Positions 1 through 7,801 of a DNA stretch of 64,000 nt are shown here, piece by piece. The stretch is from positions 62,001 through 126,000 of the forward strand of contig JBOZRQ010000034.1 of NCBI GenBank assembly GCA_050789255.1. Direction: 5' to 3'. The DNA is from JBOZRQ01 sp050789255 (GTDB lineage Bacteria > Bacillota > Sulfobacillia > Symbiobacteriales > Symbiobacteriaceae). The position numbers were made by a program, and so were the translations under genes. Numbering within the stretch: position 1 is the first letter of the stretch; the number at the start of each line of letters is the position of its first letter. The notes beneath the pieces were generated by a model that was not told the origin of the DNA, searched no databases, and saw only the letters and a program-made list of their open reading frames with translations.

Positions 1-661
1 CGCTGGCGTGGATGAAGGTCTTTTCCTTCAGGAGCAGCCCGCCCGCCTCGGCCGTGACGCCCAGGGGGCCCATGCCGAGCAGGTAGATCACATCCTGCTC
101 CAGCAGCTCCGTGGCCCACAGGTCGGCCACCGGGGCCGCCGCCCCGAGGGTGGCTTGAATGCCCGGGGCCAGCGGGCCGGTCTGAGCGCCCTTCGCCAGA
201 AGGCAGAGCAGGCCCAGGGTGGCGGTGTAGGTCTTCGTCGCTGAGCTGACTTCGGATCCCGCATCCATGAAGAGCAGCTCGTCGGCGCCCTTCCCCAGGT
301 GGGAGTCGCGGTTGTTGGTGACGCCCCAGAAGGGGATCTGCCGCTCCTTGAGCATCTGCACCGCCTGCTGGGTCTCCAGGCTCTGGCCGGACTGGGAGAC
401 CAGGATCACCAGGGTCCCCGGCTCGGGGTGCACGTAGCCCAGCTCGGCCGCCGGAAGCACGTGCGGCAGCAGGCGGGCGTGCTTCATGAAGGCGTAAGCG
501 GCAGCGCGGCAGGCGTAGAGCGAAGCCCCCGTCCCGGACAGGATCAGGCGCTTGACATGGCCGAGCTGCCGGCTCAAGCGCTCCAGGTGCTGAACCTGCC
601 CCTCCACCCGCTGCATCACATCATACTGGTCCTGGATCTCCTGCCACATCTGGCTCGTCAT
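1..661 (-). CDS. SIS-domain sugar isomerase/deaminase-like protein (C-terminus beyond window)
   Basis: The reading frame is open from an ATG at 661 to the window edge, giving the first 220 residues. The visible part is a sugar isomerase (SIS) domain: the phosphosugar-binding start LILSGTGASLYACRAA, then VILVSQSGQSLET with the Ser-rich phosphate-binding loop, then FWGVTNNRDSHLG. This pattern is typical of the glutamine-fructose-6-phosphate transaminase/AgaS/FrlB class without the glutaminase domain. The ATG overlaps the TGA of the upstream kinase gene (ATGA), so the two are translationally coupled. With the kinase and GH4 hydrolase it probably isomerises or deaminates an amino-sugar phosphate released in the cytoplasm. 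The exact substrate cannot be read from the sequence. Confidence 0.88.
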   Translation of the reverse strand, partial: MTSQMWQEIQDQYDVMQRVEGQVQHLERLSRQLGHVKRLILSGTGASLYACRAAAYAFMKHARLLPHVLPAAELGYVHPEPGTLVILVSQSGQSLETQQAVQMLKERQIPFWGVTNNRDSHLGKGADELLFMDAGSEVSSATKTYTATLGLLCLLAKGAQTGPLAPGIQATLGAAAPVADLWATELLEQDVIYLLGMGPLGVTAEAGGLLLKEKTFIHAS

Positions 662-1626
662 GAACTCACCCTCATCAGGTTGAACTTGCGGGCGCCGTCC
701 GCCACAGCTTGGGAGCCCAGTGGAACCTCAAGTGCGAGCAGCAGGGCGCCCACCACGGGCTCATACCGCGCCTCAATCAGGGAGGCCGACGGCGCCGCCG
801 CCAGGATGGCTTGGCTCACGGTCTCCCCCAGCCCGGGCAGCCTGGCCTTGAAAATGCCGCCCGAGAGCACGACCTCCACCGGCAGGCCCGCCATGTCGAA
901 GCGACGCAGACCTGCGGTGACATAGCGGGCGAGCCGCTGCCCAAACCCGGTCACGATCTGAGCCGCCACCGCGTCCCCGCAGGCCACGGCCTGCTCCAGG
1001 ATGGGCACCATCGCACTGGTGGGGCCGAGGCGCCCCTCGACGTACTGTCTCAACAGCGCGTCCACGCTCGGCTGGGCGAAGTGATCAAGGGCGATGCGGG
1101 TCAGCGCAGTGGCCTCGCCGATGCCGGACTCAGCGGCCCACACCGCCCGCAGGGAGAGCCGTCCCAGGGCGGTGCCGCCCTGGTCATCGCCGTTGATATA
1201 GTACCCGTAGATATACGATTCCCCGGTCGGGCTGACCACAGCCACGTTCAGCCCGGTGCCGGCGCAAAGCACCGCCCCGCACCGGCTATCGGTGCCGGCC
1301 CGGTAGGCGATCATGCAGTCGTTGACCACACGCACATCAGCCACGCCGGTCGCCTGGCGCAGGCTGGTCTCCAGCAAGGCGTACTCGTCGGGCCAGTCGG
1401 CGCCGCTCATGCCAGCCGAGATTCGGTCCACATCCCGCCAGGACAGTCCCGCCTGCCGCAAAGCCTGTTCCGACGCCGAAAGCACCGCTGCCATGGCGGC
1501 TTCCATGCCATCGCTCGCATGGACGGCGCCGGCCCCGTAGCCGACGCCCATCATCTGACCGGACCGGGCCGCCACCAGGGCGGCCGTTTTCGTGGCGCCC
1601 TGATCGAGAGCGAGAACGTAACCCAT
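658..1626 (-). CDS. BadF/BadG/BcrA/BcrD-type ATPase, probable N-acetylglucosamine-type sugar kinase
   Basis: The 322-aa protein has the ASKHA ATPase fold. The phosphate-1 loop ALDQGATKTAAL lies at residues 5-16, the phosphate-2 region is VLCAGTGLNVAV, and the adenosine region is VVLSGGIFK. Length and motifs match the bacterial GlcNAc kinase-like branch of the BadF/BadG family, which phosphorylates amino sugars in the cytoplasm. It sits between the GH4 gene (3-bp gap) and the SIS gene (4-bp overlap), so the three form one operon. A role in handling a sugar released by the GH4 enzyme is inferred from that arrangement. Substrate choice between GlcNAc, glucosamine and related sugars remains open. 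Confidence 0.85.
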   Translation of the reverse strand: MGYVLALDQGATKTAALVAARSGQMMGVGYGAGAVHASDGMEAAMAAVLSASEQALRQAGLSWRDVDRISAGMSGADWPDEYALLETSLRQATGVADVRVVNDCMIAYRAGTDSRCGAVLCAGTGLNVAVVSPTGESYIYGYYINGDDQGGTALGRLSLRAVWAAESGIGEATALTRIALDHFAQPSVDALLRQYVEGRLGPTSAMVPILEQAVACGDAVAAQIVTGFGQRLARYVTAGLRRFDMAGLPVEVVLSGGIFKARLPGLGETVSQAILAAAPSASLIEARYEPVVGALLLALEVPLGSQAVADGARKFNLMRVSS

Positions 1627-1629
1627 GGG

Positions 1630-2895
1630 CTAGCGGAAGAACTGCGGGAGGTACTCCCGGTTCGCATTCAGCAGGTCGTCCAGCAGCGGGCGGGCGATCT
1701 CATACTCCCGCACCAGCGGGTTGGCCAGCAGCGCCATCAGGGCGGTGCGCCGGTCGCCGGTCACCGCAGCCTCCACGGTCAGCTGCTCGTAGTTCTTCAC
1801 CGCAGCGATGATGCCCCAGAACGCAGCGGGCACGGAACCCACGGCCAGCGGCTTGATGCCGTGGGCGTTCACCATGCAGGGGGCCTCTATCACGGCATCG
1901 TCGGGCAGGAACTTCACCACGCCCCGGTTGGGCACGTTGACCACGGACCAGGTGTCCTTGTTGCCGGCAATAGCCGCCATCAGGCCCAGGGCGACCTCGG
2001 AGTAGCCGCCGCCGCCGCGCTTCTTGAGCGCCTCGGGCTTGGTGGAGATGGAGGTGTCGGCGTAGGCCGCGAAGACCTCCTTCTCCAGGATCTGGACCTC
2101 CTCGCCACGGGTGCGGGGCGCCTTGCGCGCCTCGTCGACCCGCTTGGCAGTGTGGTAGAAGTACTGCATGTACGGGCTGGGGAGCACCCGCATCTCCTTG
2201 ATCATGTCGTGGTCGACGCTCCAGACCTTATCGGCGATCAGGTCGAACTCGGCGTCCGTGACCGGGCGCCCGTCGACGGTCACGTTGTAGGCGAAGTTCA
2301 GGTGGTTCAGGCCCACGTAGTCGTAGCGGACGCTCGCGGCGGGCACGCCCAGCGCCCGGGAGGTCCACAGCTGCGGGAAGAAGCCGCCGGAGCAGAGGCC
2401 GGCGACCTTCGCCTTGCTGTGCTTGGTCACGGCCTCGGTCACCAGGCCGGCGGGGTTGGCGTAGTTGACGATCCAGGCGTCCGGCGCGTAGCGCTCCACG
2501 TCCCGGGCGATATCGAGCATCACGGGGATGGTGCGCAGGGCCTTCATCATGCCGCCGGCGCCGGTGGTCTCCTGGCCGACCAGGCCGTAGCTCAGGGGAA
2601 TCTTCTCATCCTTGACGCGGGCGGCGTTTCCGCCGACGCGAATCTGCGTGTTGATGAAGTCGGCGCCCTCAATGGCCCGCCGGCGGTCGGTGGTCGCGGT
2701 GATGGTAACCGGGAAGTTCAGGTTCTCGGCGAAGCGGCGGCAGAAGCCCTCCATGATCCCGAGCCGCTCTTCGTTGATATCCATCAGGCGGATCTCCCGC
2801 ACAGGCAGGGTCTCCCGCAGCTTGGCAAAGCCCTCGATCAACTCGGGTGTATAAGAACTTCCGGCTCCGATTATTGTTACGGTCAAGTCGCGCAT
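1630..2895 (-). CDS. Family 4 glycoside hydrolase (6-phospho-beta-glucosidase-like)
   Basis: The start is set at ATG 2895 because AAAGGAG lies 8 bases upstream; a longer frame begins at 2955 but has no ribosome site. The 421-aa product has the NAD+-binding loop IGAGSSYTPEL (9-19), GQETTGAGG (107-115), NYANPAG (144-150) and the metal ligands Cys168 (GLCSGG) and His198 (GLNHL). All are hallmarks of GH4 enzymes, which cleave phosphorylated disaccharides by an NAD+- and Mn2+-dependent redox mechanism. GQETTG and the overall sequence suggest the 6-phospho-beta-glucosidase branch (LicH/CelF-like). The Cys loop reads CSGG rather than the commoner CN-P, so specificity is uncertain. It is the first gene of the sugar operon and faces the chemoreceptor at 3094. 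Confidence 0.9.
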   Translation of the reverse strand: MRDLTVTIIGAGSSYTPELIEGFAKLRETLPVREIRLMDINEERLGIMEGFCRRFAENLNFPVTITATTDRRRAIEGADFINTQIRVGGNAARVKDEKIPLSYGLVGQETTGAGGMMKALRTIPVMLDIARDVERYAPDAWIVNYANPAGLVTEAVTKHSKAKVAGLCSGGFFPQLWTSRALGVPAASVRYDYVGLNHLNFAYNVTVDGRPVTDAEFDLIADKVWSVDHDMIKEMRVLPSPYMQYFYHTAKRVDEARKAPRTRGEEVQILEKEVFAAYADTSISTKPEALKKRGGGGYSEVALGLMAAIAGNKDTWSVVNVPNRGVVKFLPDDAVIEAPCMVNAHGIKPLAVGSVPAAFWGIIAAVKNYEQLTVEAAVTGDRRTALMALLANPLVREYEIARPLLDDLLNANREYLPQFFR

Positions 2896-2993
2896 GTGCC
2901 CAGCTCCTTTTGTTCGTGGACGGCGTCCCTCAAGACTTCGTGCTTTGCCGAACATACTCCTTTGAGACTGCGGTTGCCCATCGGAACGCGAAA

Positions 2994-3020
2994 ATGTCTA
3001 GACATGTCTAAATTATAGAC
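2994..3020. promoter_or_regulatory. HutC/NagR-type operator in the divergent sugar operon/chemoreceptor promoter
   Basis: The sequence ATGTCTAGACAT (2994-3005) is a perfect palindrome. It overlaps a second palindrome, TAGACATGTCTA (2999-3010), and is followed by GTCTA-N5-TAGAC (3006-3020). The core GTCTAGAC (2996-3003) fits GT-N-TA-N-AC, the known consensus for the HutC subfamily of GntR repressors, which includes the GlcNAc regulator NagR. It lies 99 bp upstream of the GH4 start and 91 bp upstream of the chemoreceptor start. No GntR gene is in the window, so the regulator is inferred. Confidence 0.6.
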
Positions 3021-3093
3021 GATTACCATTACAGGAAAGTGGTTCCTTTTTTCATGAAGATATTGTAAAGTGGTGCCAGGAGGAGGAGTTCGC

Positions 3094-4965
3094 ATGCGGC
3101 TTTCACTAACGAGCAAACTCAGTATGGCTTTCGGCTTCGTCGCGCTCATCACATCCATCGCCGGAATCTATCTGGCGCTAACCCTTGGCACCTTGAAGCA
3201 AGAATATCAGGAAGTGTTGAGCCTCTCGAAGGCCAACAGCGACGCATCGGAAATCTTGTATGGCGCACAGGGCCAGCAAAACGCACTGCGCGGGATGGTC
3301 CTCTACAAGAACCCGGCGATGAGCGAGGCTTACACCTCTTTCGCCACACGGACGGAAGAAAAGATCGATGAACTAACCCAGCAGCTGGCTGAATCCGGCC
3401 TCGCAGGGGCAGGCCACGATGAGACCCTGGACGAGCTCAAGCGGCTGAACGCCCAGTACGCCGAGGTCGGGCGTCTGATCACCGGCCTGGTCAATCAGGG
3501 TGATTATGCCAACGCGACGACCTCGCTGCAGGCAAAGGGCGTTCCCATCATGGACCAAGTGAATCTCCTCAGCAACAAGTTGAAGGACGTCATCAACAAA
3601 AACACTGCCGAAGCAGTCTCTGCGATTGAGCAGCAGATCATGCGGACCGAGTGGATGGCTTTCGGCGCTGTCGCAGTAACCATGCTTCTGGCCCTTACCG
3701 TCGGGCTGCTATTGGCCCGGGGCCTCTCCCGCCCGGTGCAGCAGGTGGCCCGGACCGCCCGGCGCCTTGGCGAGGGCGACCTGACGGTCGAGCAGCTGCA
3801 AGTCGCCAGCCGGGATGAGGTCGGCGACATGGCCGCCGCCGTCAACCAGATGGTGGACAGCCTGCGGGCGCTGCTCTCAGGGGTGAATGCCAGCGCCAAC
3901 TCGGTGTTGGCCTCGTCCCGCCAGCTCTCCGCCGCCGCCGAGCAGGCAGCCGGGGCTGCGCAGGACGCCGCCCAGGCCGTGGGTCAGGTGGCCGGCGGTG
4001 CGGGCGAGCAGTCCCGTTTTGCCGACGACGTGCGCCAGACCATGGCCGAACTGCAGCAGACCATCCAGCAGGTGGCCGCAGGGGCCTCCACCACGGCCGG
4101 CGAGGTCAGCACCGCCTCGGGCATGCTCGGGGAGATGGTCTCCGCCCTGGAAACGATGGCCGGCGACGCAGCGAACGTGGCCAAGGGCACCGATGCGGCA
4201 GCCCGGACGGCCAGGAGCGGGTCCGAGGTGGTCGACCGCACGCTGGACGGCATGGAGCGCATCCGCCAATCGGCGAGTGTCTCCGCCGCCAAGATCAAGG
4301 AGCTCGAGAAGCTCTCCAGCCAGATCGGCGACATCACGACCGCCATCGGGGAGATCGCCGATCAGACCAATCTCCTGGCGCTCAACGCCGCTATTGAGGC
4401 GGCCCGGGCGGGTGAGCATGGCCGGGGCTTTGCGGTGGTGGCAGAGGAGGTGCGCCGGCTGGCTGAGCGGGCCTCGAACTCCGCCAAGCAGATCTCGGGC
4501 CTCATCGGCTCCATCCAGGCCGAGACGGCCGATGCGGTCCGGACGATGGAGGCAGGTACCGCCGAGGTCGAGAGCGGCAGCCGCCTCGCCGGCGAGGCTG
4601 GCCGGGCCCTGGCCGAGATCCTGCAGACCGTGGAACGCACTGCCGCTGATGTGGCCGGGATCGCCAGGGCGGCTGCCCAGGTCCAGCAGGATGCCAAGCG
4701 GGTGGTAGTCGCCTTTGACTCCATGGCCGCCGTGACCGAGGAGAGCACCGCCGCATCCGAGCAGATGGCCGCCAGTTCCAGCCTGGTGACCGACGCTGTG
4801 TCCGGGATCGCCAACCTGTCCCAGGAGAACGCAGGGGCGGCCCAGGAACTTTCGGCCTCGGTGGAGGAGCTCTCCGCCTCCTCCGAAGAGGTCTCGGCCT
4901 CCGCCAGCAGCCTGGACCTTATCGCACAGGACCTGCAGAGCCAGGTGGCCAGGTTTAAGCTGTAA
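3094..4965 (+). CDS. Methyl-accepting chemotaxis protein (tandem copy 1)
   Basis: ATG 3094 is chosen because AGGAGGAG precedes it by 5-6 bases; an upstream GTG at 3070 reads through that ribosome site. The 623-aa membrane receptor has TM1 at about 10-31, a roughly 155-residue extracytoplasmic four-helix-bundle-type sensor, TM2 at about 187-207, a HAMP domain (SRPVQQVARTARRLGEGDLT) and a long coiled-coil signalling domain. The hairpin tip, DQTNLLALNAAIEAARAGEH, lies near 421-440. It would cluster at the pole and control CheA through CheW. The sensor differs from copy 2 while the signalling half is almost the same. Placement opposite the sugar operon suggests taxis towards a related sugar, which is inference. 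Confidence 0.95.
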   Translation: MRLSLTSKLSMAFGFVALITSIAGIYLALTLGTLKQEYQEVLSLSKANSDASEILYGAQGQQNALRGMVLYKNPAMSEAYTSFATRTEEKIDELTQQLAESGLAGAGHDETLDELKRLNAQYAEVGRLITGLVNQGDYANATTSLQAKGVPIMDQVNLLSNKLKDVINKNTAEAVSAIEQQIMRTEWMAFGAVAVTMLLALTVGLLLARGLSRPVQQVARTARRLGEGDLTVEQLQVASRDEVGDMAAAVNQMVDSLRALLSGVNASANSVLASSRQLSAAAEQAAGAAQDAAQAVGQVAGGAGEQSRFADDVRQTMAELQQTIQQVAAGASTTAGEVSTASGMLGEMVSALETMAGDAANVAKGTDAAARTARSGSEVVDRTLDGMERIRQSASVSAAKIKELEKLSSQIGDITTAIGEIADQTNLLALNAAIEAARAGEHGRGFAVVAEEVRRLAERASNSAKQISGLIGSIQAETADAVRTMEAGTAEVESGSRLAGEAGRALAEILQTVERTAADVAGIARAAAQVQQDAKRVVVAFDSMAAVTEESTAASEQMAASSSLVTDAVSGIANLSQENAGAAQELSASVEELSASSEEVSASASSLDLIAQDLQSQVARFKL

Positions 4966-4967
4966 AC

Positions 4968-5008
4968 GACGCCAACGCCCTCCGCAGCTTGCGGAGGGCG
5001 TTGGCGTC
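4968..5008 (+). terminator. Perfect 19-bp stem-loop after chemoreceptor 1
   Basis: GACGCCAACGCCCTCCGCA (4968-4986) pairs without mismatch with 4990-5008 around a 3-base GCT loop, starting two bases after the stop codon. There is no U-tract, and the right arm's last bases (GTC) form the start of the GTCTAGAC operator of the next gene. Confidence 0.75.
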
Positions 5009-5034
5009 TAGACATGTACAATGATTATACATAA
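5006..5034 (+). promoter_or_regulatory. Second HutC-type operator, upstream of chemoreceptor 2
   Basis: GTCTAGAC (5006-5013) is identical to the core of the site at 2996-3003. It is followed by the imperfect dyad ATGTA-N9-TACAT (5014-5032). Both chemoreceptor genes therefore carry the same operator core just upstream, which supports shared control with the sugar operon. Confidence 0.55.
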
Positions 5035-5045
5035 AGGAAACTGAG

Positions 5046-5072
5046 TAAAATACTTCCTTTCAACATCGATTT
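5046..5072 (+). promoter_or_regulatory. Possible sigma-D (motility) promoter of chemoreceptor 2
   Basis: TAAA (5046-5049), a 15-base spacer and ATCGATTT (5065-5072) resemble the Bacillus sigma-D consensus TAAA-N15-GCCGATAT. Five of eight -10 bases match, including CGAT. Transcription would start about 25 bases before the ATG at 5105. No equally good match was found before copy 1. Confidence 0.4.
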
Positions 5073-5104
5073 GTAGTACGTTGATGCTGATAGGAGGACT
5101 AAAA

Positions 5105-6976
5105 ATGCGCTTGTCGATTACGAGCAAACTGAGCCTGGCCTTTGGTCTTGTCGCCCTCATTACTTCTGTCGCCGGTATCTATCTGGCCCTAGCCCTCGGC
5201 ACCGTCAAGTCCGACTACAGCACAGTCCTCACGCTCTCTGCCGCCAATAAGGCCGCATCGGACATCATGTATGGCACTCAGGGGCAACAGAGCGCCATCC
5301 GCGGCGTGGTTGCGTACAAGAATGAATCCCTCAAGGAGAGCTACGCTCAGTTTGCGAAGGTGACCGAGGAGAACATCGACGCCCTGTCCAAGGCGATGCG
5401 GGCAAGCGACCTCTTCTCCGCTGAGGAGAAGGCGAAACTTGACGAACTCAAGCCACTGAACGCCCAGTACGCAGACGTAGCAAAGCGCGGCTTCGATCTC
5501 ACCGCCAAGGGCGACTATCAAGCGGCGGCGGCCATGCTGCAAACCGAAGGCCCTCCGATCGCCAGCCGGATCGACACGCTGAGCAGCCAGCTGAATTCCT
5601 TGGTTGAGGCCCAGACGGACAAAGCCACGGCGGTCATCGAAGCACAGATTGTCCAAACCCAACGCATTGGCTACACCGCCTCGGCGGTCAGCATTCTGTT
5701 GGGCCTGGGCGCCGGGCTCCTGCTGGCCCGCAGCATCTCCCGCCCGGTGCAGGAGGTGGCCAGGGTTGCCCGGCGCTTGGGAGAGGGCGACCTGACGGTC
5801 GAAGAGTTGCAGGTCAAGAGCCGGGACGAGGTCGGCGACATGGCGACCGCCTTCAACCAGATGGTGGCCAGCCTGCGGTCGCTACTCACCGGGGTGAATG
5901 CCGGCGCAGCCTCCGTCCTGGCCTCGTCGAGCCAACTGTCCGCCGCCGCCGAGCAGGCAGCCGAGGCTGCGCAGGACGCCGCCCAGGCCGTGGGTCAGGT
6001 GGCCGGCGGTGCGGGCGAGCAGTCCCGTTTTGCCGACGATGTGCGCCAGACCATGGCCGAACTTCAGCAGACGATCCAGCAGGTCGCAGCCGGGGCCTCG
6101 ACCTCGGCCAGCGAGGTCAGTAGCGCCTCTGCGATGCTCGGGGAGATGGTCTCCGCGCTCGAGGAGATGGCCAGCGATGCTGCGAGCGTCGCCAAGGGCA
6201 CCGATGCGGCGGCGCGGACGGCCAGGAACGGGTCCGCGGTGGTCGACCGCACGCTGGACGGCATGCAGCGCATCCGCCAGGCGGTGGGTGTCTCCGCTGC
6301 CAAGATCAAGGAGCTCGAGAAGCTCTCCAGCCAGATCGGCGACATCACGACCGCCATCGGGGAGATCGCAGATCAGACCAACCTCCTGGCGCTCAACGCT
6401 GCCATCGAGGCGGCCCGGGCCGGCGAGCACGGCCGTGGTTTCGCCGTGGTGGCTGAGGAGGTGCGCCGGCTGGCTGAGCGGGCCTCGAACTCCACCAAGC
6501 AGATCTCGGGCCTCATCGGCTCCATTCAAGCTGAGACCGCCGATGCGGTCCGGGCGATGGAGGCGGGCACCGTCGAGGTCGAAGGCGGAAGCCGCCTGGC
6601 CGGGGAGGCCGGTCGGGCCCTCGCCGAGATCCTGCAGACCGTGGAGCGGACCGCCACAGATGTGGCCGGGATTGCCAAGGCCGCTGCCCAGGTACAGCAG
6701 GACGCCAAGCGGGTAGTGGGCGCCTTCGACTCCATGGCGGCGGTGACAGAGGAGAGCACAGCCGCCTCCGAGGAGATGGCCGCCGGCTCCAGTCAGGTGA
6801 CCGACGCCGTCGCCCGCATCGCAGACCTTTCCCAGGATAACGCCGGGGCGGCCCAGGAGCTTTCGGCGTCGGTGGAGGAGCTCTCCGCCGCCTCCGAGGA
6901 GGTCTCGGTCTCCGCCAGCAGCCTGGGTACGATCGCCAGGGACCTCCAGAGCCAGGTGGCCAGGTTCAAGCTGTAG
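5105..6976 (+). CDS. Methyl-accepting chemotaxis protein (tandem copy 2)
   Basis: ATG 5105 follows an AGGAGG site by 7 bases; a TTG at 5081 would be upstream of that site. The product is 623 aa, exactly as long as copy 1. It has the same plan: TM1 about 10-31, an extracytoplasmic helical sensor, TM2 about 187-208, HAMP (SRPVQEVARVARRLGEGDLT) and an MCP signalling domain with hairpin DQTNLLALNAAIEAARAGEH. Long stretches of the cytoplasmic half are identical at nucleotide level to copy 1 (for example 5943-6040 against 3935-4032), whereas the sensor halves have diverged. It is a tandem duplicate that has taken a different ligand or input. Confidence 0.95.
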   Translation: MRLSITSKLSLAFGLVALITSVAGIYLALALGTVKSDYSTVLTLSAANKAASDIMYGTQGQQSAIRGVVAYKNESLKESYAQFAKVTEENIDALSKAMRASDLFSAEEKAKLDELKPLNAQYADVAKRGFDLTAKGDYQAAAAMLQTEGPPIASRIDTLSSQLNSLVEAQTDKATAVIEAQIVQTQRIGYTASAVSILLGLGAGLLLARSISRPVQEVARVARRLGEGDLTVEELQVKSRDEVGDMATAFNQMVASLRSLLTGVNAGAASVLASSSQLSAAAEQAAEAAQDAAQAVGQVAGGAGEQSRFADDVRQTMAELQQTIQQVAAGASTSASEVSSASAMLGEMVSALEEMASDAASVAKGTDAAARTARNGSAVVDRTLDGMQRIRQAVGVSAAKIKELEKLSSQIGDITTAIGEIADQTNLLALNAAIEAARAGEHGRGFAVVAEEVRRLAERASNSTKQISGLIGSIQAETADAVRAMEAGTVEVEGGSRLAGEAGRALAEILQTVERTATDVAGIAKAAAQVQQDAKRVVGAFDSMAAVTEESTAASEEMAAGSSQVTDAVARIADLSQDNAGAAQELSASVEELSAASEEVSVSASSLGTIARDLQSQVARFKL

Positions 6977-6983
6977 AACACGA

Positions 6984-7020
6984 AAACGGCGCTCCCCGCG
7001 GCCTGCGGAGGGCGCCGTTT
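6984..7020. terminator. Stem-loop between convergent chemoreceptor and DUF2785 genes
   Basis: AAACGGCGC(T)CCCCGC pairs with GCGGAGGGCGCCGTTT around a short loop with two weak positions. It lies 8 bases after the chemoreceptor stop and 11 before the stop of the minus-strand gene. It can serve both directions (TTT on the plus strand, TTTTCG on the minus). Confidence 0.7.
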
Positions 7021-7030
7021 CCAATTCGGT

Positions 7031-7780
7031 CTAAAACCAGGGGAGCAGGGTCTTCAGCGTCGCCCGTGCCTCCTCCAGGAGGCTGGGGTGCTGCGGCTCC
7101 GGCGACGAAAGCATCAGGACCAGGCTGCCCACAAAGGCCACCAGATTGTGATCCCGAGCCAGCAGGTGCTCCTGGTATGTCGGGGCCACGGCGAGGTCCC
7201 GGAGCCACCCGGCGACCCAGTCGGAGCTCAGCAACCCCCGCTTTAGCGCCGCCCGGACCGCCACAGTCAGCCGGTACTCCTCCTGTGCAGCGAAGGCGTA
7301 GGGGGTGGGGGTGCCCACCTTCTGGGTGATCGCGCTCAGCATGCGCTCCAGTCCGTCGGTGCCCACGATCGGGTGCGCCGCCAGTTGGCCCAGCAGGTCG
7401 GCGCAGTGGGCGCCAGCGTGCGCCCAGCCCTTGCCGGGCACGAAGCCCCGCAGGTCCTGCTCGGCGCCCAGGTAGCGCAGGGCGGTGTCCAGGATCCTGT
7501 GTATCTCGCCCTCCGGCAGGAAGGGGCGCCGGGCGTCCCGCCGGACCAGCTCGGCGAGGATCAGCGCCGAGAAGGTGCGCAGGAAGACCGAGTCCGTCTC
7601 CGTCTCGCCAAGGCCGTGCTGGAGCCCGGCCAGGCAATGCTCGAGGATCGGGCCCAGATCACTGTCGCCCAGGACGTCCCGGGCGATCCAGGTCCCCAGG
7701 ACCCCGTAGCCCACCTCATCCCGCAGGTGCGGGTCCGGGGAGGCCAGGTACCCGAGCAGCTGCTCAACGGTATACGCCAT
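7031..7780 (-). CDS. DUF2785 family protein
   Basis: The 249-aa soluble protein is built of repeated helices and carries the family signature RGFVPGKGWAHAGAHCADLL near the middle, which identifies DUF2785. Function is unknown; members are all-helical cytoplasmic proteins common in Firmicutes. ATG 7780 follows GGGAGG by 9 bases. The gene is last in a minus-strand operon, starting 21 bases after the stop of the flippase-like gene. No signal peptide or transmembrane segment is seen. Confidence 0.8.
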   Translation of the reverse strand: MAYTVEQLLGYLASPDPHLRDEVGYGVLGTWIARDVLGDSDLGPILEHCLAGLQHGLGETETDSVFLRTFSALILAELVRRDARRPFLPEGEIHRILDTALRYLGAEQDLRGFVPGKGWAHAGAHCADLLGQLAAHPIVGTDGLERMLSAITQKVGTPTPYAFAAQEEYRLTVAVRAALKRGLLSSDWVAGWLRDLAVAPTYQEHLLARDHNLVAFVGSLVLMLSSPEPQHPSLLEEARATLKTLLPWF

Positions 7781-7801
7781 TACTTCTTGACCTCCCGTGG
7801 G

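Noticed and set aside
709..3018. Long plus-strand frame of 769 codons opposite the sugar operon
   Set aside because: Shadow of the high-GC minus-strand genes. Product is His/Gly/Arg-rich with no domain; the opposite strand encodes clear enzyme families.
5882..7024. Minus-strand frame opposite the second chemoreceptor (similar ones oppose the first and third)
   Set aside because: Coiled-coil coding sequence at high GC leaves other frames open; products are Gly/Leu/Arg-rich without motifs.
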